From JAVBLF01 sp031553675 (lineage in GTDB: Bacteria > Bacillota > Clostridia > Christensenellales > CALWSW01): a stretch of DNA of 20,237 nt. The stretch covers positions 1 through 20,237 of the forward strand of contig JAVBLF010000034.1 of assembly GCA_031553675.1 (NCBI GenBank). The letters are read 5' to 3'. The position numbers and the translations under genes were made by a program. This document shows positions 1 through 6,806 of the stretch, piece after piece. Every line of letters begins with the position of its first letter. Position 1 is the stretch's first letter. The notes beneath the pieces were generated by a model. It did not search any database and was not told the DNA's origin. It was given only the letters and a program-made list of their open reading frames with translations.

Positions 1-77
1 AGTTGGTCGAAGATCTGCATGATGCAGGCGAGGACGGCGATGATGATGGGGATCACGATAAACTTGCTGAATTTCAA
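1..77 (-). CDS. Partial gene, N-terminus of a membrane-anchored or secreted protein (cut by window edge)
   Basis: Only the first 25 codons are present. On the minus strand a strong TAAGGAGG ribosome binding site is followed, six bases later, by a TTG start at 77. The translation begins MKFSKFIVIPIIIAVLACIM and continues QIFDQ. A short basic start is followed by an uninterrupted hydrophobic stretch, so this is a signal-anchor or a first transmembrane helix. It lies 257 bp downstream of the lsrF-like gene on the same strand and may be the next member of that gene set, for example a transporter component. The family cannot be identified from so little sequence. Confidence 0.5.
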   Translation of the reverse strand, partial: MKFSKFIVIPIIIAVLACIMQIFDQ

Positions 78-334
78 AGTGATTCCTCCTTACCCAATGG
101 GATCGTGAAACGAGCGGAAAACGGCGCGCGGATTGACAGCCCGCCGCACGATGGCTTATACTTTGGAGGCTTATTGGCCTTTGGGCCGAAAGCCGTTCGG
201 TGGAATGCGATCAGATTCCGCAACCCCGCGTCGACGCGCGGGGCGGCGGTTCTCCGTTTCATCGGCGCGGGGGTGAGACGATCACATGCTGCCAGGCGAA
301 CGATCGTCCATCCCTTTTCTGCGTTTTGGGCGCC
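78..334 (-). other. Intergenic gap after the lsrF-like gene, with a hairpin
   Basis: This gap holds no convincing gene. A hairpin at 168-194 (outer GGCTT/AAGCC pairing around GGCC-CAAA-GGCC) and a GC-rich inverted repeat around 224-243 could be RNA processing or termination signals of the minus-strand operon. Neither has a clear U-tract, so a terminator call is weak. Confidence 0.3.
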
Positions 335-1213
335 TTACTTGCTGAGATCCCGAAAGAGCTCGAACGCTTCTTTGTCGCTCTTGCCCTCGTGGACGACGGC
401 CTGGATCGCGCGGCACATGGCGGCGGGCGACGTGCTTTGGAAAATGTTGCGCCCCATATCGACGCCGCGCGCGCCCTCTTGGATCGCGCGGTAGGCCATG
501 GTCAGCGCCTCGTCCTCGGGTAGTTTTTTGCCACCCGCGATCACGATCGGCACCGGACAGGCCGCGACGACCTTTTCGAAGTCCTCGCAGTAATAGGACT
601 TGATGACCTGCGCTCCCAGCTCGGCCAGCACGCGCGTCGCCAGCAGGAAGAAGCGCGCGTCGCGCTGCATCTGCTTGCCGACGGCCACGACGCCCAACAC
701 AGGGATGCCGTAGCGCAGGCCGCTGTCGACGGCGCGGCAGAGGCATGTGAGGCTGTCGCGCTCACCGGGCGCGCCGACGAAGGTTTGGATCGCGATCGCC
801 GCTGCGTTCATGCGGACGGCGTCCTCGAAGTCGAGCGCCATGCCCGTCCCCAGGCTGAGGTCGTCGTGCAGCACCGTCGCGTCGTGTGTCGCGCGAAGAC
901 AGATCGCCTTGTTGACGGCGGGCGATACGCAACTCCGAATGGCGCCGCGCGTGCCCATCAAAACATCGACGTAGGGGACGAGCGGTTCGAGCACGACGTC
1001 GAGCCGTTCCAGCCCGGCGGTCGATCCCATGATGTAGCCGTGGTCAAAGGCCAGCATGACCGTGTTGCCCGACTGCGGCGAGAAGATCTGCGACAAGCGG
1101 TTTTTCATCCCCCAGTCGCAGTGCGACAAGCCCTTGACGTGGAAAGCTTCCGCCCGGGCCGGTGTATCGAGGTGGTAATCCTTGGCGGCTTTGTTGCCGC
1201 TTGCGTCTGCCAT
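335..1213 (-). CDS. lsrF: LsrF-like class I aldolase/thiolase (DhnA family)
   Basis: The 292-residue product aligns along its length with E. coli LsrF (291 aa) as I remember that sequence. Shared blocks include DWGM-RLS-IF (33-44), TVMLAFDHGY (51-60), a GLER block, DVLM-TRG, IVIAGGKKLPE and GVDMGRNIFQS. The Schiff-base lysine of LsrF (Lys203) corresponds to Lys205 here (QVIKSYY). LsrF transfers an acetyl group from 3-hydroxy-2,4-pentanedione-5-phosphate to CoA at the end of AI-2 breakdown; related DhnA enzymes are sugar-phosphate aldolases. The start has an ideal AAAGGAGG site. It lies 66 bp behind dhaK, with no lsrG or lsrK in the window. The fold and family are secure. The AI-2 substrate is inference, because the kinase beside it is of the DhaK/L type. 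Confidence 0.85.
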   Translation of the reverse strand: MADASGNKAAKDYHLDTPARAEAFHVKGLSHCDWGMKNRLSQIFSPQSGNTVMLAFDHGYIMGSTAGLERLDVVLEPLVPYVDVLMGTRGAIRSCVSPAVNKAICLRATHDATVLHDDLSLGTGMALDFEDAVRMNAAAIAIQTFVGAPGERDSLTCLCRAVDSGLRYGIPVLGVVAVGKQMQRDARFFLLATRVLAELGAQVIKSYYCEDFEKVVAACPVPIVIAGGKKLPEDEALTMAYRAIQEGARGVDMGRNIFQSTSPAAMCRAIQAVVHEGKSDKEAFELFRDLSK

Positions 1214-1279
1214 GTAACGACCTCCTTTGATCGGATGGGGTTTTGATGCAATGTATTTGTGTATTGCGCTGAAGGCGGC

Positions 1280-2278
1280 TTATTTGTTGAACGCGATGCT
1301 GCGCGCAGGTGTCGCCCAGAGGCGCTTGAACTCGTCATCCCATTTGGCGAGGTTGAGCTGGAAGCCGGCCTGTTCCTGGACGGTGAGGATCTCGCCGACC
1401 ATGTTGGCGACCACCTTCATGCCGAGTCCTTCGAGGTAATGCACGCAGTCCTTGAAGAGGATGAATTGTTCCATGAGAGTCGTCGCGCCCGAACCGTTGA
1501 TCATGACGAAAACTTCGTCGCCCGCCGTGAGGGGGATGTCTTTGACGAGGGCGTTGGCCATGATTTCGATCGTCTCTTTGGCGGTCTTCATCGGCTGACG
1601 GCCACCGCCGCCCTCGCCGTGCTGGCCCATGCCGATCTCCATGTCTTCGTCGCCGAGGTCGCCGAATGCCGCGCCTGTCGCAGGGTGGGTGGCCGAACGC
1701 GCCGCGACGGCGATCGTCGCCATGCTGTCGGCGTAGCGCTGGGCGATGGCGGCCACTTCGTCGAGGGTCTTGCCTTCTTTGGCGGCGGCAGCGGCGATGT
1801 GGTAGAGCGGAATCGCGCCGCCCAAACCGCGGCGGTCGTCGGCGTTCGAGCGCGGGGCGTTCGAGATGTCCTCCTGCGTGACGACCTTGCGGACGTTCAG
1901 GCCAGCCTTTTCGACCATCTTCATCGTCATGTTGCCCGAGAGCATGTCGCCCGCGTGGTTGAGTACGAGGAAGAGCACGCCGTGGCCCTTGTCGGCCATC
2001 TTGATCGCCTCAAAGCAGCTCTGCGGGTTGGGCGCGGCAAAGATATCGCCCGCGACTGCGATGTCGAGCATGCCGTCACCGACGAAACCGCTGAGAGCCG
2101 GTTCGTGTCCGGTGCCGCCCAGCGTGACGATCGTGACGCGGTCGGCGCTGTCGAGCGCCTTGCTGACGACCATGTTGCCTTCGCGCAACTCGACGATGTC
2201 GGCGTAAGCCAGAGAGAGTCCTTCGAGCAGTTCACTGGCCAGCGTGCCCGGATCGTTGATGAACTTTTTCATCTTCAT
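1280..2278 (-). CDS. dhaK: Dihydroxyacetone kinase-like subunit DhaK
   Basis: The 332-aa protein has the usual length for Bacillota DhaK. DhaK binds a short ketose covalently as a hemiaminal on a histidine and presents it to DhaL for phosphorylation. The key residues are present: GGTGHEP with His58, NHAGD with Asp111, and the substrate-linking His220 in GMGQHGE. The start is the ATG at 2278 behind AAAGGTGG. An upstream in-frame start would add 44 residues unlike the family and has no ribosome binding site. It lies 137 bp behind dhaL and 66 bp before the lsrF-like gene. No dhaM phosphoryl donor lies in the window, so the donor is either encoded elsewhere or is ATP. Substrates of this family include dihydroxyacetone and tetruloses, so the true substrate is open. 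Confidence 0.9.
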   Translation of the reverse strand: MKMKKFINDPGTLASELLEGLSLAYADIVELREGNMVVSKALDSADRVTIVTLGGTGHEPALSGFVGDGMLDIAVAGDIFAAPNPQSCFEAIKMADKGHGVLFLVLNHAGDMLSGNMTMKMVEKAGLNVRKVVTQEDISNAPRSNADDRRGLGGAIPLYHIAAAAAKEGKTLDEVAAIAQRYADSMATIAVAARSATHPATGAAFGDLGDEDMEIGMGQHGEGGGGRQPMKTAKETIEIMANALVKDIPLTAGDEVFVMINGSGATTLMEQFILFKDCVHYLEGLGMKVVANMVGEILTVQEQAGFQLNLAKWDDEFKRLWATPARSIAFNK

Positions 2279-2415
2279 AGCGAATCCACCTTTCTTTGCG
2301 CCTGGGGGGTAGGGAGCGGAATGCCGGCTTTGCGAAGGGGGTTCCCGCGCACATGGGGCGGATTGCGCCGAAACACGTCCGCAAGGGCAGCATTGGGCCG
2401 CCATGAGCACTGGTT

Positions 2416-3075
2416 CTAATCCGATTGCTTCGACGATGTGAGTTCCTTGGCCCCTTCATAGAGTCCTATGAAGAAATGTTGCATGGACACGGCGCCGGCG
2501 TCGCGCGTGCCGATGGTCTTTTCCTTGTAGCTCTTGGCTCGGCCGAATTTCGAAATGAAGTCGGCACTCTTGTCGGCCCCTTCCACGGCGGCGTTTTTGG
2601 CGGCTCGCAACGCCGTTTCGATTTCGCCGTCGTCGAAGGCTGCGATCGCTTCGACGGCGGGGATGAGGGCGTCCATGAGTGTCTTGTCGCCGACCTTGGC
2701 CGTCGTGATGCCGCCGAGCGCTTCGAGCCCCCCCTGAAAGGCGGCTTTCAGATCGTCGACGCCGATCGCGTCGCGTTCGGGCGCGGCGTCGGCCATGCCT
2801 TCGAGCAGCGTACACCACAACGGACCGGCCGATCCGCCATTGACGGTCAGCACGGCGTCCGACGCGGCGCGCAAAAGGCCGCGGGCGCCCTGTCCTTCCG
2901 TCGGGTTGTCCTGCATAGCCGCTTCGATGGCGTTGGCGATCTTCGTCATGGTGATGCCGTGGTCGGCGTCGCCAAAGCGCGAGTCGATGTCGGTCAGTTC
3001 GTCTTGCGCTTCTTTGATGTGGGCTGTCGCGGAGAAGAGCAAATGTTTGAGGTCAGCCAGTCCGATCGTGCGCAT
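2416..3075 (-). CDS. dhaL: Dihydroxyacetone kinase-like subunit DhaL
   Basis: This is the nucleotide-binding partner of DhaK, 219 aa, close to the 210 aa of E. coli DhaL. The metal/nucleotide loop reads DIDSRFGDADHG, with Asp31, Asp36 and Asp38 as the expected Mg ligands. The NGGSAGPLW block (79-87) and the C-terminal GRAKSYKEKTIGTRDAGAVS block are also typical. The ATG at 3075 was chosen because GAGGTG lies just before it; a longer reading to 3120 would run into the operator. It is the first gene of the dhaL-dhaK-lsrF unit, with a near-consensus promoter at 3153-3181 and an operator-like site at 3115-3126 in its leader. The sequence does not settle whether it uses ATP directly or keeps ADP bound for a PTS donor. 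Confidence 0.9.
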   Translation of the reverse strand: MRTIGLADLKHLLFSATAHIKEAQDELTDIDSRFGDADHGITMTKIANAIEAAMQDNPTEGQGARGLLRAASDAVLTVNGGSAGPLWCTLLEGMADAAPERDAIGVDDLKAAFQGGLEALGGITTAKVGDKTLMDALIPAVEAIAAFDDGEIETALRAAKNAAVEGADKSADFISKFGRAKSYKEKTIGTRDAGAVSMQHFFIGLYEGAKELTSSKQSD

Positions 3076-3114
3076 CGCATTCACCTCGGTGTCTTTCGCT
3101 GGATGGGAAAATAG

Positions 3115-3126
3115 TAACATATGTCA
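3115..3126. promoter_or_regulatory. Operator-like site in the dhaL leader
   Basis: The sequence TAACATATGTCA matches 11 of 12 positions of the palindrome TGACATATGTCA at 4231-4242, which overlaps the regulator's own promoter. It lies about 20-30 bases downstream of the predicted dhaL transcription start, where a bound repressor would block elongation or initiation. The presence of the same rare motif before both transcription units suggests it is the SorC-family regulator's binding site. Confidence 0.65.
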
Positions 3127-3152
3127 GAAGTGATCGCAGATTTTACGCCTAT

Positions 3153-3181
3153 AGAATATCATGTGTAACTTTTCGTGTCAA
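3153..3181 (-). promoter_or_regulatory. Sigma-A type promoter of dhaL-dhaK-lsrF
   Basis: On the minus strand TTGACA (3181-3176) is separated by exactly 17 bases from TATTCT (3158-3153). The predicted start of transcription is near 3146, giving a leader of about 70 bases that contains the operator-like site. Confidence 0.75.
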
Positions 3182-3213
3182 CTCGACTCCTTGCATTGTA
3201 TGTCCCAAGCCAC

Positions 3214-3238
3214 AAAAAAAGCCCCCAAATGGGGGTGG
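3214..3238 (-). terminator. Rho-independent terminator of the SorC-family regulator gene
   Basis: Read on the minus strand, CCCCC-ATTT-GGGGG forms a compact hairpin (3235-3222) followed by seven T residues (3220-3214). It begins 13 bases after the regulator stop codon and lies upstream of the dhaL promoter, so it separates the two transcription units. Confidence 0.85.
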
Positions 3239-3250
3239 TTTTGTTTTCCG

Positions 3251-4186
3251 TCATGTTCGCAACAGGCTGACCGCTAACTCATCGCCGAGCACGAGGTGAT
3301 CGATCACGCCGGTATGGAGGGCACCCGCGAGGCTCTCCGGCTGGACGAGGCAATTGCACATCGCGATGACGTTGGGCGTGGCGCGTAGCTGCTCGACTGA
3401 GATTTGCATGGCGATGTCGCGCTTGGGTTCGATGAAGCTGCCCTTTTCGTCATAGTAATGGGCGAGAAAGTATCCGGCGGCGCGCTCCAGGGCCAGGCGG
3501 CTGTCGAAGCGGCCGGCCGTAGCGATGTCGGGCGAAGAGGGGTAGTTCGACAGGTTGAGGATGGCCGTCGTCAAGCGCGACCATTTGGCGTGGATGGCGC
3601 GGAAGGCCTCGGTGTTTTCGAAGAGTAGGCGTTCTTCGCTGCTGTCGAAAATGGCGGGCATATACAGATAGGCCGCGTTCAGGCCGGTCTTGTCGGCCAA
3701 GATGCGCACCAGTTCGTTCGGGTGGTAACTGCGAAAGGAAGCCTTGATGCCGCCGATGAGGGGGACGAGCTCACCCTGAAGGGGCTCGATCGAATCACAA
3801 CTCTCGACGTAATCGGCCATTTTTCCCGCCATCGAGCCCCAACCCATGCCGATGCGATGCGGTGCGGGAAAGGACGTCATCAAATCGAAGGCAGCCCGCG
3901 CGATGGACGCGTTCGTGTCGGCGGCGGCGCGTTCGCCTTTGACGACGATGACCTGCTGAAGCGCGTATCGTTCGGCAAGCTGCGAGGCCAGCATTTGGTG
4001 GGGGTTGACGGCCTGCCGGATCGTGATCGTCACGACGCCCAATTCCTTCGCGTCGGCAAGCAGCTTGCTGACCATGGGGCGGGAAACGCCGATGCGCTTT
4101 GCGATCTCGCTCTGGGTGAGGTTTTCCTCATAATACATCGCCGCGACAGCGGCCAGGCGCTGTAGTTTCTTCTCGATCGATATCAT
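3251..4186 (-). CDS. SorC/LsrR-family sugar-binding transcriptional regulator
   Basis: The 311-aa protein has an N-terminal helix-turn-helix (about residues 18-45, with LTQSEIAKRIGVSRPMVSKL) followed by a sugar-phosphate-binding domain of the SorC/DeoR type (GMGWGSM, LVPLIGG and the C-terminal GVIDHLVLGDELA). LsrR and SorC belong to this family and are usually repressors released by a phosphorylated sugar. The start at 4186 was chosen because GGAGG lies just before it and the HTH then begins close to the N-terminus; an upstream reading of 66 more residues crosses the promoter. The gene is autoregulated if the palindrome over its -35 box is its operator. The likely effector is the DhaK/L product handled by the LsrF-like enzyme. 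Confidence 0.85.
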   Translation of the reverse strand: MISIEKKLQRLAAVAAMYYEENLTQSEIAKRIGVSRPMVSKLLADAKELGVVTITIRQAVNPHQMLASQLAERYALQQVIVVKGERAAADTNASIARAAFDLMTSFPAPHRIGMGWGSMAGKMADYVESCDSIEPLQGELVPLIGGIKASFRSYHPNELVRILADKTGLNAAYLYMPAIFDSSEERLLFENTEAFRAIHAKWSRLTTAILNLSNYPSSPDIATAGRFDSRLALERAAGYFLAHYYDEKGSFIEPKRDIAMQISVEQLRATPNVIAMCNCLVQPESLAGALHTGVIDHLVLGDELAVSLLRT

Positions 4187-4214
4187 AGTCTTCCTCCACT
4201 CCGGTGTCGTTACC

Positions 4215-4243
4215 ATGATACCGCATTGCTTGACATATGTCAA
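4215..4243 (-). promoter_or_regulatory. Promoter of the SorC-family regulator gene
   Basis: On the minus strand TTGACA (4243-4238) is followed after exactly 17 bases by TATCAT (4220-4215). The -35 box is one arm of the palindrome at 4230-4243. Confidence 0.75.
4230..4243. promoter_or_regulatory. Palindromic operator overlapping the regulator's -35 box
   Basis: TTGACATATGTCAA is a perfect 14-bp palindrome and contains the -35 hexamer of the regulator promoter. A protein bound here would exclude RNA polymerase, which points to autorepression. A near-copy precedes dhaL. Confidence 0.7.
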
Positions 4244-4340
4244 TTTTACAGGCTGATGCGGATGGAAGTACGTCGCTGCATCTGAACGCGCGGTCGCGTC
4301 AATGCGATATGCAAATGTTTGCACAAATACAAATTTATGG

Positions 4341-4368
4341 TTGATTCTGTCGCCCATCACCCTATAAT
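4341..4368 (+). promoter_or_regulatory. Promoter of the zinc-ribbon membrane protein operon
   Basis: TTGATT (4341-4346), a 16-base spacer and a perfect TATAAT (4363-4368) lie 43 bases before the start codon at 4412. The promoter is divergent from that of the SorC-family regulator, about 100 bp away. Confidence 0.7.
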
Positions 4369-4411
4369 GTATGTATGTGTGCATTGAATTTGCTCAGATA
4401 AGGAGTACAGC

Positions 4412-5563
4412 ATGGCAAAATACTGTACGCGTTGTGGACGTCCTCTCGACGCATGCGTCTGCGCGGAGCCGGAAAGTCCCCTTTCGGCGCGTCCCGAACC
4501 CGAGCGGCCGATCGAGCCGCAATGGCCCCCCATCCCACCTGTCGATCGCGAAGCCTGGCCGCCGAAGATACACGATTCCGAACGGGTTGGTGCGGATCGT
4601 TTTGGCGCCGCAGCTTTCCAGCGCCCGCCGTCGCACGCTACCTTCACGCCGCAATCGATTTGGAGGGCGGCGGCAAAACGCATGGGCCTGGACGATCCCT
4701 TGCGTGGCGAATCGGATGGCGACGATCGCGGCCGCGCGATCGTGCCGGATCTCGTACGCCCAGTCGAGGGCGAAATCCCCGTCAAACAATACGAAGTCGC
4801 GATCTTGCGCAGTCGTTTCCCCTATCAGCGGGCGGCATGTCGTCTGCAAGTCACCAACAAGCGTCTGATCTTCCACGCCTCCGGTCGCGCAATCGCGGGG
4901 CGAACGATGCTGCAATCGGAATGCGCGCTCGATGCGATCGCTGGCGTTTCATGCCGACGCTTTTTTCGCTTTTCGTGGCGCAGTTTCGCCGTGACCCTCC
5001 TGCTTGCCGCCGTCCCCGCGTTCTTCGCGGGGACACTCGTCGCCTACTGCCATGCGCGTGAACCGATCGCCGGAGCCGTGGCCGCGGCAGCGATCGGCGT
5101 GGGCAGTGCGATCCCTTTCTTTTGGCTGCACAAGAAATTTAGCGTCAAAGCCTGGATCAGCAGTTTGGGCTTGGGAGCCATCGCCGCTTTCGCCTACGCC
5201 AGCCAGATGCATCCCGTCGCAAGCGCGGGCCTGCTCGCGTTGCCCACCACCCTCACGTTAACAGCGGCGGCGCTCGCCTCTTTTGTCCCAAACCTTTCGA
5301 TTGCCATCCAAAACCGAGAAACGCTGAATGCGATCGTCATCCAAGGCGAAGGCGCTGCCCCACGCAGAAACGGCATCCTCACGGGCTTTGCCGACGTGCT
5401 GCCCACGGCGGAAACGGAAAACGCCATCCAGGAGATCGGCGCCATGATCGCAGACCTCCAAAAACGGGGGGATGGTGCGATCGAAACCTGGCGTGTCGAA
5501 AACGTGCAGCCAATGGCGGGCTGGCAAACGGCAAAGGAAGTGATCCGAGATGAAGTACTGTAG
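4412..5563 (+). CDS. Zinc-ribbon membrane protein with a split PH-like domain
   Basis: The 383-aa protein starts behind AAGGAG with a short cysteine cluster (CTRCG at 5-9 and CVC at 15-17) like a zinc ribbon. A proline-rich, charged linker runs to about residue 120. Residues 122-180 contain LQVTNKRLIFHASG, typical of bacterial PH/GRAM-like domains. Four likely transmembrane helices follow (about 190-213, 217-239, 248-265, 269-292). The C-terminal segment, with ETENAIQEIGAMIADLQ, resembles the closing helix of such PH domains, so the membrane part may be inserted into it. It is translationally coupled to the next gene (14-base overlap), which also begins with a zinc ribbon. The function is unknown; an envelope or stress role is a guess. 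Confidence 0.7.
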   Translation: MAKYCTRCGRPLDACVCAEPESPLSARPEPERPIEPQWPPIPPVDREAWPPKIHDSERVGADRFGAAAFQRPPSHATFTPQSIWRAAAKRMGLDDPLRGESDGDDRGRAIVPDLVRPVEGEIPVKQYEVAILRSRFPYQRAACRLQVTNKRLIFHASGRAIAGRTMLQSECALDAIAGVSCRRFFRFSWRSFAVTLLLAAVPAFFAGTLVAYCHAREPIAGAVAAAAIGVGSAIPFFWLHKKFSVKAWISSLGLGAIAAFAYASQMHPVASAGLLALPTTLTLTAAALASFVPNLSIAIQNRETLNAIVIQGEGAAPRRNGILTGFADVLPTAETENAIQEIGAMIADLQKRGDGAIETWRVENVQPMAGWQTAKEVIRDEVL

Positions 5564-6482
5564 CGAATGCGGCACGGCGCTTTCGGAAGATGCGCTTTTC
5601 TGTTCGGAATGCGGGACGGCACAGCCACCCTTCCCACCGCCGCAAGCACCCCAAATCGCCACCGCAGATCTGCCGTCCTTCGGCAAGTCGATCCGCGCGG
5701 ATTCGCTGCGTGATGCGCCGCCCAAGTCGCAGCCGCCGATGGCTTCGGCCCGCCACAACGAGGGTGGCACGGATTGGCCGAAGGCTCGACCGGCACTCGA
5801 CCGTCTCCATTCTGCCCCCAACCCGGTCAACCGCTGGTTGATCGCCGTCTGTGCGCTGCTGACGGTGGCCGTCGCCGCGTGCGTCGTTTGCCTCTACGTC
5901 TTATATCGGGACAAGGCCGTCGAAAGTGGGCTTCAAGTGCGCGCGCAGATGTCTTCGCCCACGCTCGCAGAGGTGGCGGAAGCCTCACCAAGCCCCAGCG
6001 CACATGTCGCACGGACAGATGATCCGCCCGCTGTCCCGCCAAATGTCACGGGACAATCGCCCCAGCCCCTTGCTCCTTCGACAGACAAAGCGCCTGCCGA
6101 GACGTCAATGCCCCCCGTGACATCGATCTTAACGCCAGCAGACAAAGAAGCGCAAAAAGCGCGTTACATCGACCCGATCTTCGATCAAAACGGCTTGATA
6201 TTCGCCGACAGCGATCGGCGCTTCCTGAGCGAAAAGGAAGTTCGGTCGCTGTCGCAATACGAAAGCAAGCTGGATTTGAAAGCGATCTTGGCGTTCGCGC
6301 AAAACGAGATCCTCGCACGCTGTGGACAGCACTTTGCATCCGAGCCCTTTCGTTCGCACTACGCCCGCTATGAGTGGTACACCGGAATGCCCACCCACGG
6401 TACAGTCGGCGACGCCGATCTCAACGCGTTCGAACGCGCGAACTGCGAAATGATCGGCAAAGCCATGGAAGAACTGCCATAG
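5550..6482 (+). CDS. Zinc-ribbon, single-pass membrane protein with a C-terminal YARHG domain
   Basis: The 310-aa protein begins MKYCSECG with a second CSECG, a four-cysteine zinc ribbon (Cys4, 7, 18, 21). A transmembrane helix spans about 95-118. A Pro/Ser/Thr-rich linker (about 125-195) leads to a domain at about 220-300 with FLSEKEVRSLSQ, then FAQNEILARCGQHF and YEWYTGM. This matches the YARHG domain pattern (NEIYARHG-F followed by WY), with ARCG replacing ARHG. The layout predicts a cytoplasmic zinc ribbon, one membrane pass and an extracellular YARHG domain. YARHG domains are found in extracytoplasmic parts of bacterial proteins, but no activity is established. It overlaps the gene upstream by 14 bases and probably forms a pair with it. 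Confidence 0.75.
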   Translation: MKYCSECGTALSEDALFCSECGTAQPPFPPPQAPQIATADLPSFGKSIRADSLRDAPPKSQPPMASARHNEGGTDWPKARPALDRLHSAPNPVNRWLIAVCALLTVAVAACVVCLYVLYRDKAVESGLQVRAQMSSPTLAEVAEASPSPSAHVARTDDPPAVPPNVTGQSPQPLAPSTDKAPAETSMPPVTSILTPADKEAQKARYIDPIFDQNGLIFADSDRRFLSEKEVRSLSQYESKLDLKAILAFAQNEILARCGQHFASEPFRSHYARYEWYTGMPTHGTVGDADLNAFERANCEMIGKAMEELP

Positions 6483-6490
6483 AACCATCC

Positions 6491-6505
6491 TGCGGATCAA
6501 GGGTT
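6491..6505 (+). repeat. Short repeat unit, copy of the element end motif
   Basis: TGCGGATCAAGGGTT differs by one base from TGCGAATCAAGGGTT at 6569-6583, the left end of the palindromic element. It lies only nine bases after the YARHG gene stop. Confidence 0.5.
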
Positions 6506-6565
6506 TGGCCCTATATGTTCTGAGCAAGCGAAACATTGCATTTCGCAACCCTTACTTGACACTAA

Positions 6566-6751
6566 TAATGCGAATCAAGGGTTACCAACCTAACGTATCG
6601 CGAGGCTGTTTTGCTGCAACGGGCGATTGATAATCGCCCCTACAGGCGCACAAACAAGGTTATCGGGATGTAGGGGCGATTATCAATCGCCCGCGTACCA
6701 TAAGGATCTCCCATTTTTGCCTGAACAAAGTTCAACTCTTGATTCGCATTA
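6566..6751. repeat. Palindromic MITE/REP-like repeat element
   Basis: This is a 186-bp non-coding segment bounded by 14-bp inverted ends: TAATGCGAATCAAG at 6566-6579 and its exact complement at 6738-6751. Inside are two perfect 23-bp arms in inverted orientation, 6621-6643 and 6670-6692, with a 26-base loop. Parts recur at 12491-12628: 18 identical bases (6683-6700 = 12611-12628) and 17 inverted (6567-6583). There is no ORF of note, so any movement would need a transposase supplied from elsewhere. Most of the 324-bp gap between the YARHG gene and deoD is this element plus the terminator next to it. Confidence 0.7.
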
Positions 6752-6762
6752 ATAACGTAGAA

Positions 6763-6788
6763 AAAAAGTGGCTGTTCAGCCACTTTTT
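6763..6788. terminator. Bidirectional terminator between convergent genes
   Basis: AAAAAGTGGCTG and CAGCCACTTTTT form a strong hairpin with A/T tracts on both sides. On the minus strand it follows deoD by 18 bases and has a T-run. On the plus strand it ends transcription coming from the zinc-ribbon genes. Confidence 0.85.
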
Positions 6789-6806
6789 CTGTGTCATCGC
6801 AAACGC

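Noticed and set aside
1259..2419. Long plus-strand ORF opposite dhaK (386 codons)
   Set aside because: It is a shadow of dhaK produced by high GC, has a shadow-like composition rich in Asp, His, Val and Arg, and has no ribosome binding site. The minus-strand frame has all DhaK motifs. The same reasoning removes the long opposite-strand ORFs at 7435-8712, 9225-10439, 11062-12594, 14222-15394, 15279-16283, 17302-18453 and 19321-20223.
335..4186. Classical lsr operon for AI-2 uptake
   Set aside because: No lsrACDB transporter, lsrK or lsrG is present, and the kinase is of the DhaK/L type. The BMP transporter belongs to a different operon and family.
6621..6692. 23-bp inverted repeat as the terminator of the YARHG gene
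   Set aside because: It has no T-run after the stem, the motif recurs elsewhere in the window, and a proper bidirectional terminator lies just downstream at 6763-6788.
6491..6751. CRISPR array or phage attachment site
   Set aside because: The repeats are inverted and irregularly spaced, with no spacer pattern, cas genes or integrase.
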